A DNA stretch of 64,000 nt from Thioclava sp. GXIMD4216 (GTDB lineage Bacteria > Pseudomonadota > Alphaproteobacteria > Rhodobacterales > Rhodobacteraceae). The position numbers and the translations under genes are program-made. The stretch lies in assembly GCF_037949285.1 (NCBI RefSeq), contig NZ_CP149928.1:1-64000 (forward strand). Direction: 5' to 3'. This document shows positions 43,780 to 52,725 of this stretch, piece after piece. Numbering within the stretch: the stretch's first letter is position 1; each line of letters opens with the position of its first letter. Under the pieces are notes generated by a model. It was not told the origin of the DNA and made no database searches. It saw only the letters and a program-made list of their open reading frames with translations.

Positions 43780-45897
43780 TTAAAAGGTCTTGCTGATCGT
43801 CAGAAGAACCTGCCGCTCCGGCCCCGGCGCGACGCGCCCGTCGAGATATTTCCAGAACGGAAGGTCGTAATCGCGGTTCAGCAGGTTCTTGATGGCCAAG
43901 GCATAGGTCATGCCGTTTCGGGTATAGCTTCCCGAGGCATTGACCGTAGCGTAGCCTACTGTTTTATATAGGTTTTCAAGGTCGATATAGGCCGAAGACG
44001 CCGCATGGAGGCCAACCCCCGCCTGCCAGCCCTCGCCCGCCGGATCACGCGGATCATAGGTCAGCCAAAGCCCGCCCGAATGTCGTGGCACCCCTGCCAG
44101 CGAAGACCCTGCGCGGGCACCATTGGGGATGTCGGCTGTCAGGACAGCGGCGGTATAGGCATAATTGGCCACCAGACGCCAAGGCCCCTCTGACTGCCAC
44201 ACCAGATCGGCCTCGACCCCACGCGAGCGTTGCTGCCCCTCGGTGATCGAACTCAGCATCAGGGGGTCGTCGGGATCGGTCACCGGAACATTGCGGCGCT
44301 GGATCTGGAATGCCGCCACGCTGCCCGACCATGCCCCTTGGTCAAACTTCACCCCCAGCTCTGCCTGACGCGAATATTCGGGTTCGGGCATGTCGGAATA
44401 GAAATAGAAGGCATTGGCCTTCATGCCCTCGCTATAGCTGGCAAAGGCCGACACCTGCGGCGCCAGATCCCACACCGCGCCGACCCGTGGCAGCAAGCGG
44501 GCCTGCTGCAGGCTATCGCGGCGGCCATAGCCTTCGGACTCGTAGACGGTCTGGAGGTAGCCAAAGCGGACACCGCCCAGCAGATGCCATGCTCCGACAT
44601 CCGATTGCAGCTGCGCATAGGCTCCGACAGTGGTGTAACGGCCATGACCTTCCCCCATTGCAAGACTGGCAGGCATGGTCCATGCGGGCCAGGCAACAGG
44701 ATCGGTCAGATCCACGCTGCCCGCATAATCCATATACATCAGCGAATAGTCTTTGATCCGCGCATAATCGACGCCCAGCAGCAGCGTATGATCGACGGCG
44801 CCAGTGCTCAGATGCCCCTCGACCGATGCGTTGAAATTATATTCGGTCTGCTCGCCCGGCACATAGGAATTATATAGCGACCAGCGGCTATCCCCTGCAT
44901 CCGGCACATTCGACAGGATGATCTGGGTGATCTGTTCCACCTTGGTCCTGCCGATCCGGAACTGGCCCCGCGCGCTCCATGTCTCGTTGAACCTATGGTC
45001 CAGCGTGAAGGTCAGCTTGCGGGTGCTGGTCGTGCTCTCGGGAATATCGGGATCGCCAATGAACAGGTCCCGATCCAGCGCAAACCCGCCGGTCACCGTG
45101 CCCGTGGCCGGTAGCCCCTGATATTCCTGCTGCTGCCAGCGCGAAAGATAGCCCTGAACCGTCAGCTGCGTCGCGCCGCCATATCCCAGCGTCAGCGCGG
45201 GGCTGAACGCATAGCGTCGGGTCTCGAGCACATCGGTCTGCGCCCCCGAACGTGCGGCACTACCGGTCATCCGGAAAAGCGCCATCTGGCCCAGACGGGC
45301 ATTCACATCGAAAGACGGTGCGATGAGGGCCTCGCTGCCCAGCGTCAGGGCCGCCGTGGCGAACCTGTCCGGCTGGGGTTTCTTCGTGATCAGATTGACG
45401 ATACCGCCCAGAGGCGTGCCTGTCCCTCCACCGTAGAGGATGGCATTGGGCCCTTTAAGCACGTCGACCCTCTCGATCCCTGCAAGCGCATTGGCATCGC
45501 CCGCATTGATATAATTGGTGATCCCGTCGCTATAGATCTCGGCGGGAAAGCCCCGCAGCAGAGTGGATTCGAAAGCGGGCGTCTGCAGCGCCACGCTGCC
45601 CTGTGCGCCGCTGGCATTATAAAGCACCTCGGCCAGACGCGCGGGCAACTGGTCGGCCAGCATCTGGGACGGGATCACCTGAACCGATTGTGGCGTGGCC
45701 CGTAACGGCGTGGATGTGCGCGTCGCGCTGGAGATCGCAAGACTATGATATCCGTCGATCTCTGCCCCCTCGTCGGCGGCATAGACGGAAATCCCGTCCA
45801 ACGGGATCGGCCGGTCTTCCTGCGCCCATAGCGGACAGGCCCATAAGGCCGTGCCTGCCAGCAGCGCTTTGGCAGTCGAATGATGGAACATGGTCAT
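43780..45897 (-). CDS. TonB-dependent outer-membrane receptor (siderophore-type; possibly for a copper or iron chelate)
   Basis: Beta-barrel receptor of 705 residues with a signal peptide (to LWAQ), a plug domain (about 60-170, with RATPQSVQVIPSQMLADQ, LLRGFPAEIYSDGITNY and VDVLKGPNAILYGGGTGTPLGGIVNLITKKP) and a 22-strand-type barrel ending in the aromatic residue of LLTISKTF. Plug motifs are of the ferric siderophore class, but all four genes downstream concern copper or metal reduction, so a copper chelate is a real alternative. ATG 45897 or ATG 45891 could be the start. 16 nt separate it from the PepSY gene. Confidence 0.9.
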   Translation of the reverse strand: MTMFHHSTAKALLAGTALWACPLWAQEDRPIPLDGISVYAADEGAEIDGYHSLAISSATRTSTPLRATPQSVQVIPSQMLADQLPARLAEVLYNASGAQGSVALQTPAFESTLLRGFPAEIYSDGITNYINAGDANALAGIERVDVLKGPNAILYGGGTGTPLGGIVNLITKKPQPDRFATAALTLGSEALIAPSFDVNARLGQMALFRMTGSAARSGAQTDVLETRRYAFSPALTLGYGGATQLTVQGYLSRWQQQEYQGLPATGTVTGGFALDRDLFIGDPDIPESTTSTRKLTFTLDHRFNETWSARGQFRIGRTKVEQITQIILSNVPDAGDSRWSLYNSYVPGEQTEYNFNASVEGHLSTGAVDHTLLLGVDYARIKDYSLMYMDYAGSVDLTDPVAWPAWTMPASLAMGEGHGRYTTVGAYAQLQSDVGAWHLLGGVRFGYLQTVYESEGYGRRDSLQQARLLPRVGAVWDLAPQVSAFASYSEGMKANAFYFYSDMPEPEYSRQAELGVKFDQGAWSGSVAAFQIQRRNVPVTDPDDPLMLSSITEGQQRSRGVEADLVWQSEGPWRLVANYAYTAAVLTADIPNGARAGSSLAGVPRHSGGLWLTYDPRDPAGEGWQAGVGLHAASSAYIDLENLYKTVGYATVNASGSYTRNGMTYALAIKNLLNRDYDLPFWKYLDGRVAPGPERQVLLTISKTF

Positions 45898-46039
45898 CCG
45901 GTCTCAGATCCGCATGCGGCGCACCCGCGCCCGACAGATGCGGGACATCCCAAAAACCGCGCAGCGAAAGGCTACGCATGGCGCATGAAAAAGCCGCGTT
46001 CCGGTGGAAGATCAGACGGAGGTCTGGCCGCGGCCCTGA

Positions 46040-46387
46040 TTACAGCGCCACGGGTGGGGCACGGGGGATGCGGGCATGGTCGCGGCTATGCGGGGCCGTG
46101 CGGAACTGGACAGGCACCAGCCATTGGGCCTGAAACACACGGCTCCAGCGGATGGCCGCAAGCACGGGCAGATCGACATCGGGCAGAAGATGGCAGAAGG
46201 GGCAGCGATGCTCGGGTTTGCCGGACCCGCCGCAGAGATCATCCCCCGAAAGACCAAGCGCTTCGGCCTGTGCCTTGATCAGCAGATCCCGATCCGGCGC
46301 CATCGCCGAAGCCGAGCCGATACTGACCGTCGCAAGCATTGCGACAGTGACCGTTATAAAAAGCATTTTCCAAAAACGGATCAACAT
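46040..46387 (-). CDS. Small exported CPFCH protein, DUF2946-like, in the copper cluster
   Basis: Protein of about 115 residues. A membrane/signal segment (MLFITVTVAMLATVSIGSASA) is followed by a short exported domain with C-G-G and the motif H-R-C-P-F-C-H, which resembles DUF2946 proteins found near copper genes. Two Cys and a His in one motif could bind Cu(I). It lies just upstream of the TonB receptor in the same direction (142 nt apart). The start is uncertain: ATG 46387 is preferred, with ATG 46399 (MAGHM) and an earlier codon open. Confidence 0.6.
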   Translation of the reverse strand: MLIRFWKMLFITVTVAMLATVSIGSASAMAPDRDLLIKAQAEALGLSGDDLCGGSGKPEHRCPFCHLLPDVDLPVLAAIRWSRVFQAQWLVPVQFRTAPHSRDHARIPRAPPVAL

Positions 46388-46488
46388 GTGCCCAGCCATA
46401 CACGATCCCGTGCGCCGAAAGATAGATGGAATCGACCACCCTACCGGCAAAGGCGTGCCGCAAGGACCGCCTTTCGGTTGTATTCCGC

Positions 46489-47301
46489 CTAGACGACGGG
46501 GGCCTCCACCAGCTGGCTGCCCGCCCGCAAGCCCCCCGACAGCATCTGCCGCACCTCTTCGGGAATACGCGGATCTTGCGGAGAATACAGCGAACAGCGC
46601 CGCATCATCGCGCGCAGATCAACCGATTTGCCCAGATATTCCATCACCATCTGCGTCGCCGAGGGCGGACGCGGAGCACGGGCCGCCACGCCAGAGACCA
46701 CACCGCCAAGATAGCGGATCCGGTTATTGTAGCTGGGATAGAGGATGATCTGCATCACCTCGTTACGGGTCAGCGTCTCCATCACCGTCATAAACAGCCG
46801 GTCGCCCAGCAGGAAACAGGCCCCCTCGTATTTACAGGTGAACTTCCGCGCACCCGGCCGCCCGACACTTTCGACGCTTTTGATATTCACGCCGAAAGGT
46901 GTGTCATACAGCTTGGACAGCGCGCAGAGCACCTGACCGGGATGGGACATGGAGTTATACCATGTCAGATAATATCCGAGATAGGGCACCAGCGCCTTGG
47001 CCGACTGCATCCGCAGCTCGCCTGCCGTCAAGGACACGATGTCGCGCTCGGCCCGCACGCCGGTACTTTGGGGCCGCAGCCGCACCAGTTCCACGAATTG
47101 CCCATGCGCAAGCAGCAACTCGGCCTCTTCGACCCCGAAAAAGTCGCAGATCCGGCGCATGGACCGCAAGGAGGGAAAGGTCTCTCCGGTGAGGTAGCGG
47201 TTGAACTGGGACCGATTCACCCCCAATTGCTGACACACCGCGACGATCGAAGCGTGATAGCTGCATAACAGGCGCAGGTTCCGTGGCAAATCTTGGGACA
47301 A
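46489..47301 (-). CDS. Helix-turn-helix regulator, unassigned family
   Basis: Protein of 270 residues. The N-terminal 70 residues hold an XRE-like helix-turn-helix (VCQQLGVNRSQFNRYLTGETFPSLRSMRRICDFFG). The remaining 200 residues are a domain I do not recognise, with no membrane segment. The likely start is TTG 47301, preceded by GAGG at 6 nt; no in-frame ATG lies near. Upstream of the small Cys protein and TonB receptor on the same strand and divergent from the alanine symporter, it may control either. Confidence 0.75.
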   Translation of the reverse strand: MSQDLPRNLRLLCSYHASIVAVCQQLGVNRSQFNRYLTGETFPSLRSMRRICDFFGVEEAELLLAHGQFVELVRLRPQSTGVRAERDIVSLTAGELRMQSAKALVPYLGYYLTWYNSMSHPGQVLCALSKLYDTPFGVNIKSVESVGRPGARKFTCKYEGACFLLGDRLFMTVMETLTRNEVMQIILYPSYNNRIRYLGGVVSGVAARAPRPPSATQMVMEYLGKSVDLRAMMRRCSLYSPQDPRIPEEVRQMLSGGLRAGSQLVEAPVV

Positions 47302-47447
47302 GGCCCACCTCTTATGCTAGTTGACGCTACTTATGTATCCGTTCGCGTCGCCGTGATGCAAGATAGACCATAGCAATCCGCCCACGTATCCCTAGTTTGC
47401 ACCAAATTCGCGACATCGAAATTATGCGCGCAATAAAGGGGGATATC
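47302..47447. promoter_or_regulatory. Divergent promoter region of the HTH regulator and the alanine symporter
   Basis: 146 nt between divergent genes. AAAGGGGGA lies before the symporter ATG at 47448. An alternative in-frame ATG at 47424 lacks such a site. No operator could be defined. Confidence 0.4.
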
Positions 47448-48872
47448 ATGGATTTTCTAGAGCTGATCTTTACCAAGATCGGCGATCTGACTTGGGGGTG
47501 GTCTCTGATCCCCATTCTCGTCGTCTTTGGCGTTTTCATCACTCTGGCAACCGGGTTCGTCCAGGTCCAATTCTTTGGACGGATGTTCCGTGTGCTGCGC
47601 AAATCCAACAATGCGGCGGATGCCGACAAGATCTCGGCGCGTGAGGCGCTGCTGGTCTCGGTCGGCGGGCGCGTCGGCGGCGGCAATATTGCCGGTGTGG
47701 CTGTGGCCATCACGCTCGGGGGGCCGGGGGCGGTCTTCTGGATGTGGGTCGTGGCGCTTGTCGGCATGGCCACCAGCCTTGTGGAATGTTCGCTGGCACA
47801 GCTGTTCAAACGCCGCACCGGCGAACACAGCTTCCGCGGCGGTCCGGCATTGTCGATCATTCATGGTCTGGGCAAGGAATACAAATGGCTGGCGGGCATC
47901 TATGCTGTCTGCCTGATTGCGGCATTCGGCTTTGGCTTCAACGCGTTCCAAGGCAATACCGTGGCCGGCGCGATGCTGGACAGCTTCCATATCGCCCGCT
48001 CCTGGACGGCCATCGGTCTGGCCATTCTGGCCGCGATCATCATCTTCGGTGGGATCCACCGGATTGCCAAAGCCTCTGACGTGATCGTGCCGATCATGGC
48101 CGTTGGCTATCTGGCGATGGCGCTGGTAATTATCGTGCTCAACATCTCGGAAGTGCCGCATGTGCTGTCGATGATCGTCAAGAACGCCTTCGGGATCGAA
48201 CAGGCCGTTGGCGGTGGTATGGGGGCCGCGATCATGCAGGGTATGCGCCGTGGTCTGTTCTCGAACGAGGCCGGTCTGGGCTCGGCGCCGAACGTGGCCG
48301 CCACCGCAGAGGTCCGCCACCCGATCAGCCAAGGCATCACGCAGTCTTTCTCGGTCTTCATCGACACCATCGTGATCTGCTCGTGCACGGCATTCGTGAT
48401 CCTCTTGAGCGATGTCTATGTACCGGGTGCCGAAGGCATTGATGGCGTGGCACTGACCCAGCAATCGGTCACCAGCGAGCTGGGCAACTGGGCGCAATAT
48501 TATCTGTCCATCGCCGTTCTGCTGTTTGCGTTCTCGTCGATCATCTACAACTACTACCTTGGCGAAAACGCATTGTCGGTCTTCTCGGAAAACCCGATTG
48601 CGATCACCATCCTGCGTGTGGCGGTTGTGGGCATCGTCTTTATCGGCGCTCTGGCACCGGGGGCGACCGATGTGTTCTTCTTCTCGGACCCGATGATGGG
48701 CGTTCTGGCACTGGTCAACCTGCTGGCGATCATGATGCTGTTCCCGGTGGCCATGCGGCTGCTGCGCGACTTCCGCGCCCAGCTCAAGGCGGGCATCGAC
48801 CGTCCGGTTCTGGACCCCGATATGTATGCGGATCTCGATATCGACCGCAGCGCTTGGGAAAAGCGGGACTGA
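47448..48872 (+). CDS. Sodium:alanine/glycine symporter (AGCS family)
   Basis: Inner-membrane carrier of 474 residues with about 11 helices. The AGCS signatures are seen: ALLVSVGGRVGGGNIAGVAVAITLGGPGAVFWMW early and AAIMQGMRRGLFSNEAGLGSAPNVAATAEVRHP in the middle. Transports alanine or glycine with Na+. It ends in an acidic cytoplasmic tail and a clear terminator. Monocistronic. Confidence 0.92.
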   Translation: MDFLELIFTKIGDLTWGWSLIPILVVFGVFITLATGFVQVQFFGRMFRVLRKSNNAADADKISAREALLVSVGGRVGGGNIAGVAVAITLGGPGAVFWMWVVALVGMATSLVECSLAQLFKRRTGEHSFRGGPALSIIHGLGKEYKWLAGIYAVCLIAAFGFGFNAFQGNTVAGAMLDSFHIARSWTAIGLAILAAIIIFGGIHRIAKASDVIVPIMAVGYLAMALVIIVLNISEVPHVLSMIVKNAFGIEQAVGGGMGAAIMQGMRRGLFSNEAGLGSAPNVAATAEVRHPISQGITQSFSVFIDTIVICSCTAFVILLSDVYVPGAEGIDGVALTQQSVTSELGNWAQYYLSIAVLLFAFSSIIYNYYLGENALSVFSENPIAITILRVAVVGIVFIGALAPGATDVFFFSDPMMGVLALVNLLAIMMLFPVAMRLLRDFRAQLKAGIDRPVLDPDMYADLDIDRSAWEKRD

Positions 48873-48918
48873 TCCTGTCCGTCGCGGGCCTTGCACCAAG
48901 GCCGGAGGAGAAACGCCG

Positions 48919-48947
48919 AAGGGTCGCAGCAATGCGGCCCTTTTTTT
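48919..48947 (+). terminator. Rho-independent terminator of the symporter gene
   Basis: AAGGGTCGCA/TGCGGCCCTT stem with a GCAA tetraloop (48929-48932) and one G-T pair, followed by a run of T. Confidence 0.9.
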
Positions 48948-49134
48948 CATCGCGGCAGCAGGCAAATGTCACGGAAAACCGCTTTTGGCGCAGCCGGTCT
49001 CTCTCTGGCTAAAATTGTGCACAGATTTAGCAATCCCGCTGAAAATTATCCTGCTTAGGAATGCGCGCATTTACCAGTTGTTTGGGGCTTTGGGAGCACA
49101 TGTCTATCGTACAGGTTTCTTATACAGGTAGACA

Positions 49135-51414
49135 ATGCGAGTCATAAAAACCGTCTCGGGCAAGCTGATCTTGGCCGCCGGAACTGCAATCACGATGATT
49201 GTTCTTGCCTATACGGTCTTTAGCGGATGGTCGGAAACGCGGAAGGTGCATGATCAGGTCATGAACCTTGCCGAAATCAAGACGCGCCGTGCCGCAGAAC
49301 AGGTCATGATTCCCATTACTCAGGCCACCTCTGCGGCCACGGCCCTGTCCAGCTCGCTTGCAGGCTATCTTGCAACCGGCGAGGCCACGACCAAAGGCCT
49401 GACCACCGTCCTGCACGATCTGGCCCCGCAATATGACGATATCTTCGCATCATGGATGAACGAGCTGGAAGGCCGGACGCTGGACGGGCTGGCCAGCGGC
49501 ACGGAGGGCCGGAACGAGAAAGGCGACTTTGCCGCCTTCTGGACCAAGAATGACAGCGGCGGAATGGATTTCCAGACCTATAGCCTCAATCCGACCGCGC
49601 AATGGTATGCCGGCCCGACCTCGACCAAACGCGGATTGATCACCGATCCCTATCTGACAGAGAAGGGGATCCTGCTGACCTCTGTCGTCATTCCGGTTGT
49701 GGTTAAGGGCACGATGGTGGGTCTGGCAGGGGCCGATATCACGCTCGACAATCTCTCCACGATTCTGGGCGCTATCGATACATTCGAGGGCGGGCGCATG
49801 ATGCTCTTGGATGCCGGCGCGAAATGGGTCGTTGCCCCCACGCCGGACGAGAAGCGCAAACCCTATGAGGGCGCGGGTCTGGACGCCGTCAATGCCGCGC
49901 TGGAAGATGGCAAGATGCATATCATCTCCGATATGCCCGACGGTGCGACGCGGCTGGTTCTGCCCTTCTCGGCACCGGGGATGAACCGCACATGGGCCGC
50001 CGTGCTGGATGTGCCCGCCGCGACCTTTTCCGGCCCCGTCCATGCCGCAATCAAGGCCTCGATCCTCAGTGGCCTGCTGATCCTGCTGATGGCACTGACC
50101 ACGATCGCTCTGGCCACCAGCACCGTTGTCCGCAAGCCGATGCAGAAAATGCTGGATGTCGTCAAAGGGCTGGCCGAGGGCCAATATGACCACCCCGTTC
50201 CGGGGACGGATCGCCATGACGAAATGGGACAGATGGCCACCGCCGTCGAGGCCCTGCGCAACGGCTTGCTGGAAAAACGCGCGCTGGAGGTCGAACAGGA
50301 ACTGGCCCGTCAGGAGCGCGAGATCGAAAGAGAACGCCGCACGCAGGAAGATGCCCGCCTGCGCGAGGAACGCGAAGAACGTGCACAGGCCGATCAGGAA
50401 CGCGAACATCAGGCCATTCTGGCCGAAGAGGCCAACCGTCGCCGTCAGGAAGAGCATCGCGCAGCCCTTGCTGCCGAGCAGGAGGCCGTGGTGAAACGTC
50501 TGGCAGGATCGCTGAGCGGGCTGGCCGAAGGCAATCTGGATGTCATGATCCATGAACGCTTCCCCCAAGGCTACGACCAGCTGCGTCAGGATTTCAACAA
50601 TACCGTCCTGCGTCTGTCGGAACTGGTTCAGGCCATCACCCAATCGGCCAATGCGATTGTCGGCGGGGTGCAGGAAATCACCGGTGCAGCCACCGGCCTG
50701 TCGCGCGAGACAGAGCGTTCCGCCGCAACTCTGGAGCAGACCGCCGCAGCCCTGAACGAGCTGACGGTCTCGGTCCAGACCGCCTCCGCAAGCGCGACCC
50801 AAGCCAATAATCTGGTCAAGGATGCGGCACAAAACGCCAAAGAGACCGCAGGCGTTGTAGGCGATACGATCACCGCCATTGACGAAATCCGTGACTCCTC
50901 GAACCATATCTCGCGGATTATCAGCGTCATTGACGACATCGCCTTCCAGACGAATCTTCTGGCGCTGAATGCGGGCGTCGAGGCCGCGCGGGCCGGAGAT
51001 GCCGGACGCGGCTTCGCGGTGGTGGCCTCGGAAGTGCGCGGTCTGGCCCAGCGGTCTTCCGAAGCCGCGCTGGAGATCAACGCCCTGATTTCGAAATCCG
51101 GCGTGCAGGTCGAGAATGGTGTGGCCTTGGTCAACCGTGCCGGCGATGCGTTGCGCGCGATCGTCAAATCGGTCGAGGTGATCGAGCATCACATGGGCGA
51201 TATCGCCTCTTCGGCCAATGAACAGGCCTCGGGGATTTCCGAGATCAACTCGGCGGTGGGGCAGCTTGACCGTGCCCAGCAACAAAACGCCGCCTCCTTC
51301 GAGGAAACAAGCGCGGCCTGCCTTGCACTGGATCAGCAGGCACATGAGCTGAAAGATCTGGTGGGCCAGTTCCGGCTTGGTTCGGCAGACGCACCGATCA
51401 CACAGGCGGCCTAA
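49135..51414 (+). CDS. Methyl-accepting chemotaxis protein with dCache-type sensor
   Basis: Chemoreceptor of 759 residues. First membrane helix about 10-30; a periplasmic double-Cache-like sensor follows (FQTYSLNPTAQWYAGPTSTKRGLITDPYLT and VVIPVVVKGTMVGLAGADITLDNLS are Cache hallmarks). The second helix is near 308-330, then HAMP, a long Glu/Arg coiled coil (about 380-450) and the signalling tip [20 protein letters not shown] near residue 600. Cache receptors of this kind often sense amino acids or organic acids. The neighbouring alanine symporter makes amino acids a reasonable guess. No che genes nearby. Confidence 0.9.
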   Translation: MRVIKTVSGKLILAAGTAITMIVLAYTVFSGWSETRKVHDQVMNLAEIKTRRAAEQVMIPITQATSAATALSSSLAGYLATGEATTKGLTTVLHDLAPQYDDIFASWMNELEGRTLDGLASGTEGRNEKGDFAAFWTKNDSGGMDFQTYSLNPTAQWYAGPTSTKRGLITDPYLTEKGILLTSVVIPVVVKGTMVGLAGADITLDNLSTILGAIDTFEGGRMMLLDAGAKWVVAPTPDEKRKPYEGAGLDAVNAALEDGKMHIISDMPDGATRLVLPFSAPGMNRTWAAVLDVPAATFSGPVHAAIKASILSGLLILLMALTTIALATSTVVRKPMQKMLDVVKGLAEGQYDHPVPGTDRHDEMGQMATAVEALRNGLLEKRALEVEQELARQEREIERERRTQEDARLREEREERAQADQEREHQAILAEEANRRRQEEHRAALAAEQEAVVKRLAGSLSGLAEGNLDVMIHERFPQGYDQLRQDFNNTVLRLSELVQAITQSANAIVGGVQEITGAATGLSRETERSAATLEQTAAALNELTVSVQTASASATQANNLVKDAAQNAKETAGVVGDTITAIDEIRDSSNHISRIISVIDDIAFQTNLLALNAGVEAARAGDAGRGFAVVASEVRGLAQRSSEAALEINALISKSGVQVENGVALVNRAGDALRAIVKSVEVIEHHMGDIASSANEQASGISEINSAVGQLDRAQQQNAASFEETSAACLALDQQAHELKDLVGQFRLGSADAPITQAA

Positions 51415-51421
51415 GACTGTC

Positions 51422-51444
51422 GGGCGGCTTCGGCCGCCCTTCCT
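51422..51444 (+). terminator. Probable terminator after the dCache chemoreceptor gene
   Basis: GGGCGGC-TTCG-GCCGCCC, a perfect 7-bp stem with a UUCG tetraloop (51422-51439), followed by only a short pyrimidine tract. Confidence 0.6.
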
Positions 51445-51486
51445 GACATCGCGAGATTTCCCTTGCCGGTCCATCAGTGTGAACAT

Positions 51487-52725
51487 ATGATGAACATCAT
51501 GGTGAAACGCACGATCTCAGACAAGCTGGCCATCCTTGCCGATGCCGCGAAATATGATGCCTCCTGCGCCTCTTCGGGCGGGCAGAAACGGTCGTCGACA
51601 GACGGCAAAGGGCTTGGCTCCTCGGGCGGGTCGGGTATCTGCCATGCCTATGCGCCGGACGGGCGTTGCATCAGCCTGCTGAAGATCCTGATGACGAATT
51701 TCTGCATCTATGACTGCGCCTATTGCATCAACCGCGCCTCCAGCCATGTCGAGCGTGCCCGCTTCAGCGTCGAGGAAGTCGTCAGCCTGACGGTCGAATT
51801 CTACCGCCGCAACTATATCGAGGGGCTGTTCCTTTCGTCGGGCATCATCCGCAGCCCCGATGACACAATGGCAGATATGGTGCGCATCGCGCGGACGCTG
51901 CGCCAGCAGGAGAACTTCCGCGGCTATATCCACCTCAAGACCATCCCCGATGCCGCCCCCGAGCTGATCGACGAGGCGGGCAAATGGGCGGACCGGCTGT
52001 CGATCAATGTCGAGCTGCCCACCGATAAGGGCCTCTCGGATTACGCCCCCGAGAAAAGCGCGCAAACCATCCGCACCGCCATGGCCGAGGTCCGCAACCG
52101 CCGCGAGGCCGCCAAAGAGCGCAGCCATAGGGGCCGCCGTGCGGGCCGCTTTGCGCCTGCGGGCCAGTCGACGCAGATGATCGTGGGGGCGGATGCGGCG
52201 CATGACGGGGAGATTTTGCATTCGGCCTCGCGGCTTTATTCGGGCTATCACCTGTCGCGGGTCTATTATTCGGCCTTCTCGCCGATCCCCGATGCCTCGA
52301 AACTGCTGCCGCTGAAACGCCCGCCCCTGATGCGCGAACACAGGCTCTATCAGGCCGATTGGCTGATGCGGTTTTACGGGTTCGAGGCGGGAGAGATCGC
52401 GCCGCCCTCGGGGATGCTGGACCTTGAGGTGGACCCGAAGATGGCATGGGCGCTGGCCCATCGCGAGCAGTTTCCGGTAGATGTGAACCGCGCGCCCAAA
52501 GAGCTTTTGCTGCGGGTGCCAGGCTTTGGCACGCGCTCGGTGGACCGTATTCTGGCGGCGCGTCGGCATGGGGTGCTGCGCTATGAAACGCTGGTGAAGA
52601 TCGGCTGCGTGATGAAACATGCGCGCCCCTTCATCACCCTGCCCGGCTGGACCTCGCGCAGCCTTGACGCGCAGGACCTGCGGGCGCGGTTTGCGCCGCC
52701 GCCCGAACAGCTGAGCCTCTTCTGA
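51487..52725 (+). CDS. Radical SAM protein linked to uracil-DNA glycosylase (putative DNA modification/repair)
   Basis: Protein of about 412 residues. The radical-SAM cluster is C73-x3-C77-x2-C80 (FCIYDCAYC) and the C-terminus has a helix-hairpin-helix DNA-binding motif (VNRAPKELLLRVPGFGTRSVDRILAA). By recognition this is the family that nearly always neighbours a UdgX-type glycosylase; its chemical reaction is unknown. ATG 51487, 51490 and 51499 are all possible starts, and the ribosome binding site is weak. The stop overlaps the next start by 1 nt. Confidence 0.9.
   Translation: MMNIMVKRTISDKLAILADAAKYDASCASSGGQKRSSTDGKGLGSSGGSGICHAYAPDGRCISLLKILMTNFCIYDCAYCINRASSHVERARFSVEEVVSLTVEFYRRNYIEGLFLSSGIIRSPDDTMADMVRIARTLRQQENFRGYIHLKTIPDAAPELIDEAGKWADRLSINVELPTDKGLSDYAPEKSAQTIRTAMAEVRNRREAAKERSHRGRRAGRFAPAGQSTQMIVGADAAHDGEILHSASRLYSGYHLSRVYYSAFSPIPDASKLLPLKRPPLMREHRLYQADWLMRFYGFEAGEIAPPSGMLDLEVDPKMAWALAHREQFPVDVNRAPKELLLRVPGFGTRSVDRILAARRHGVLRYETLVKIGCVMKHARPFITLPGWTSRSLDAQDLRARFAPPPEQLSLF

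Noticed and set aside
49450..51486. 678-codon open frame antisense to the dCache chemoreceptor
   Set aside because: Gly/Arg-rich shadow translation; the plus-strand chemoreceptor explains the sequence fully.
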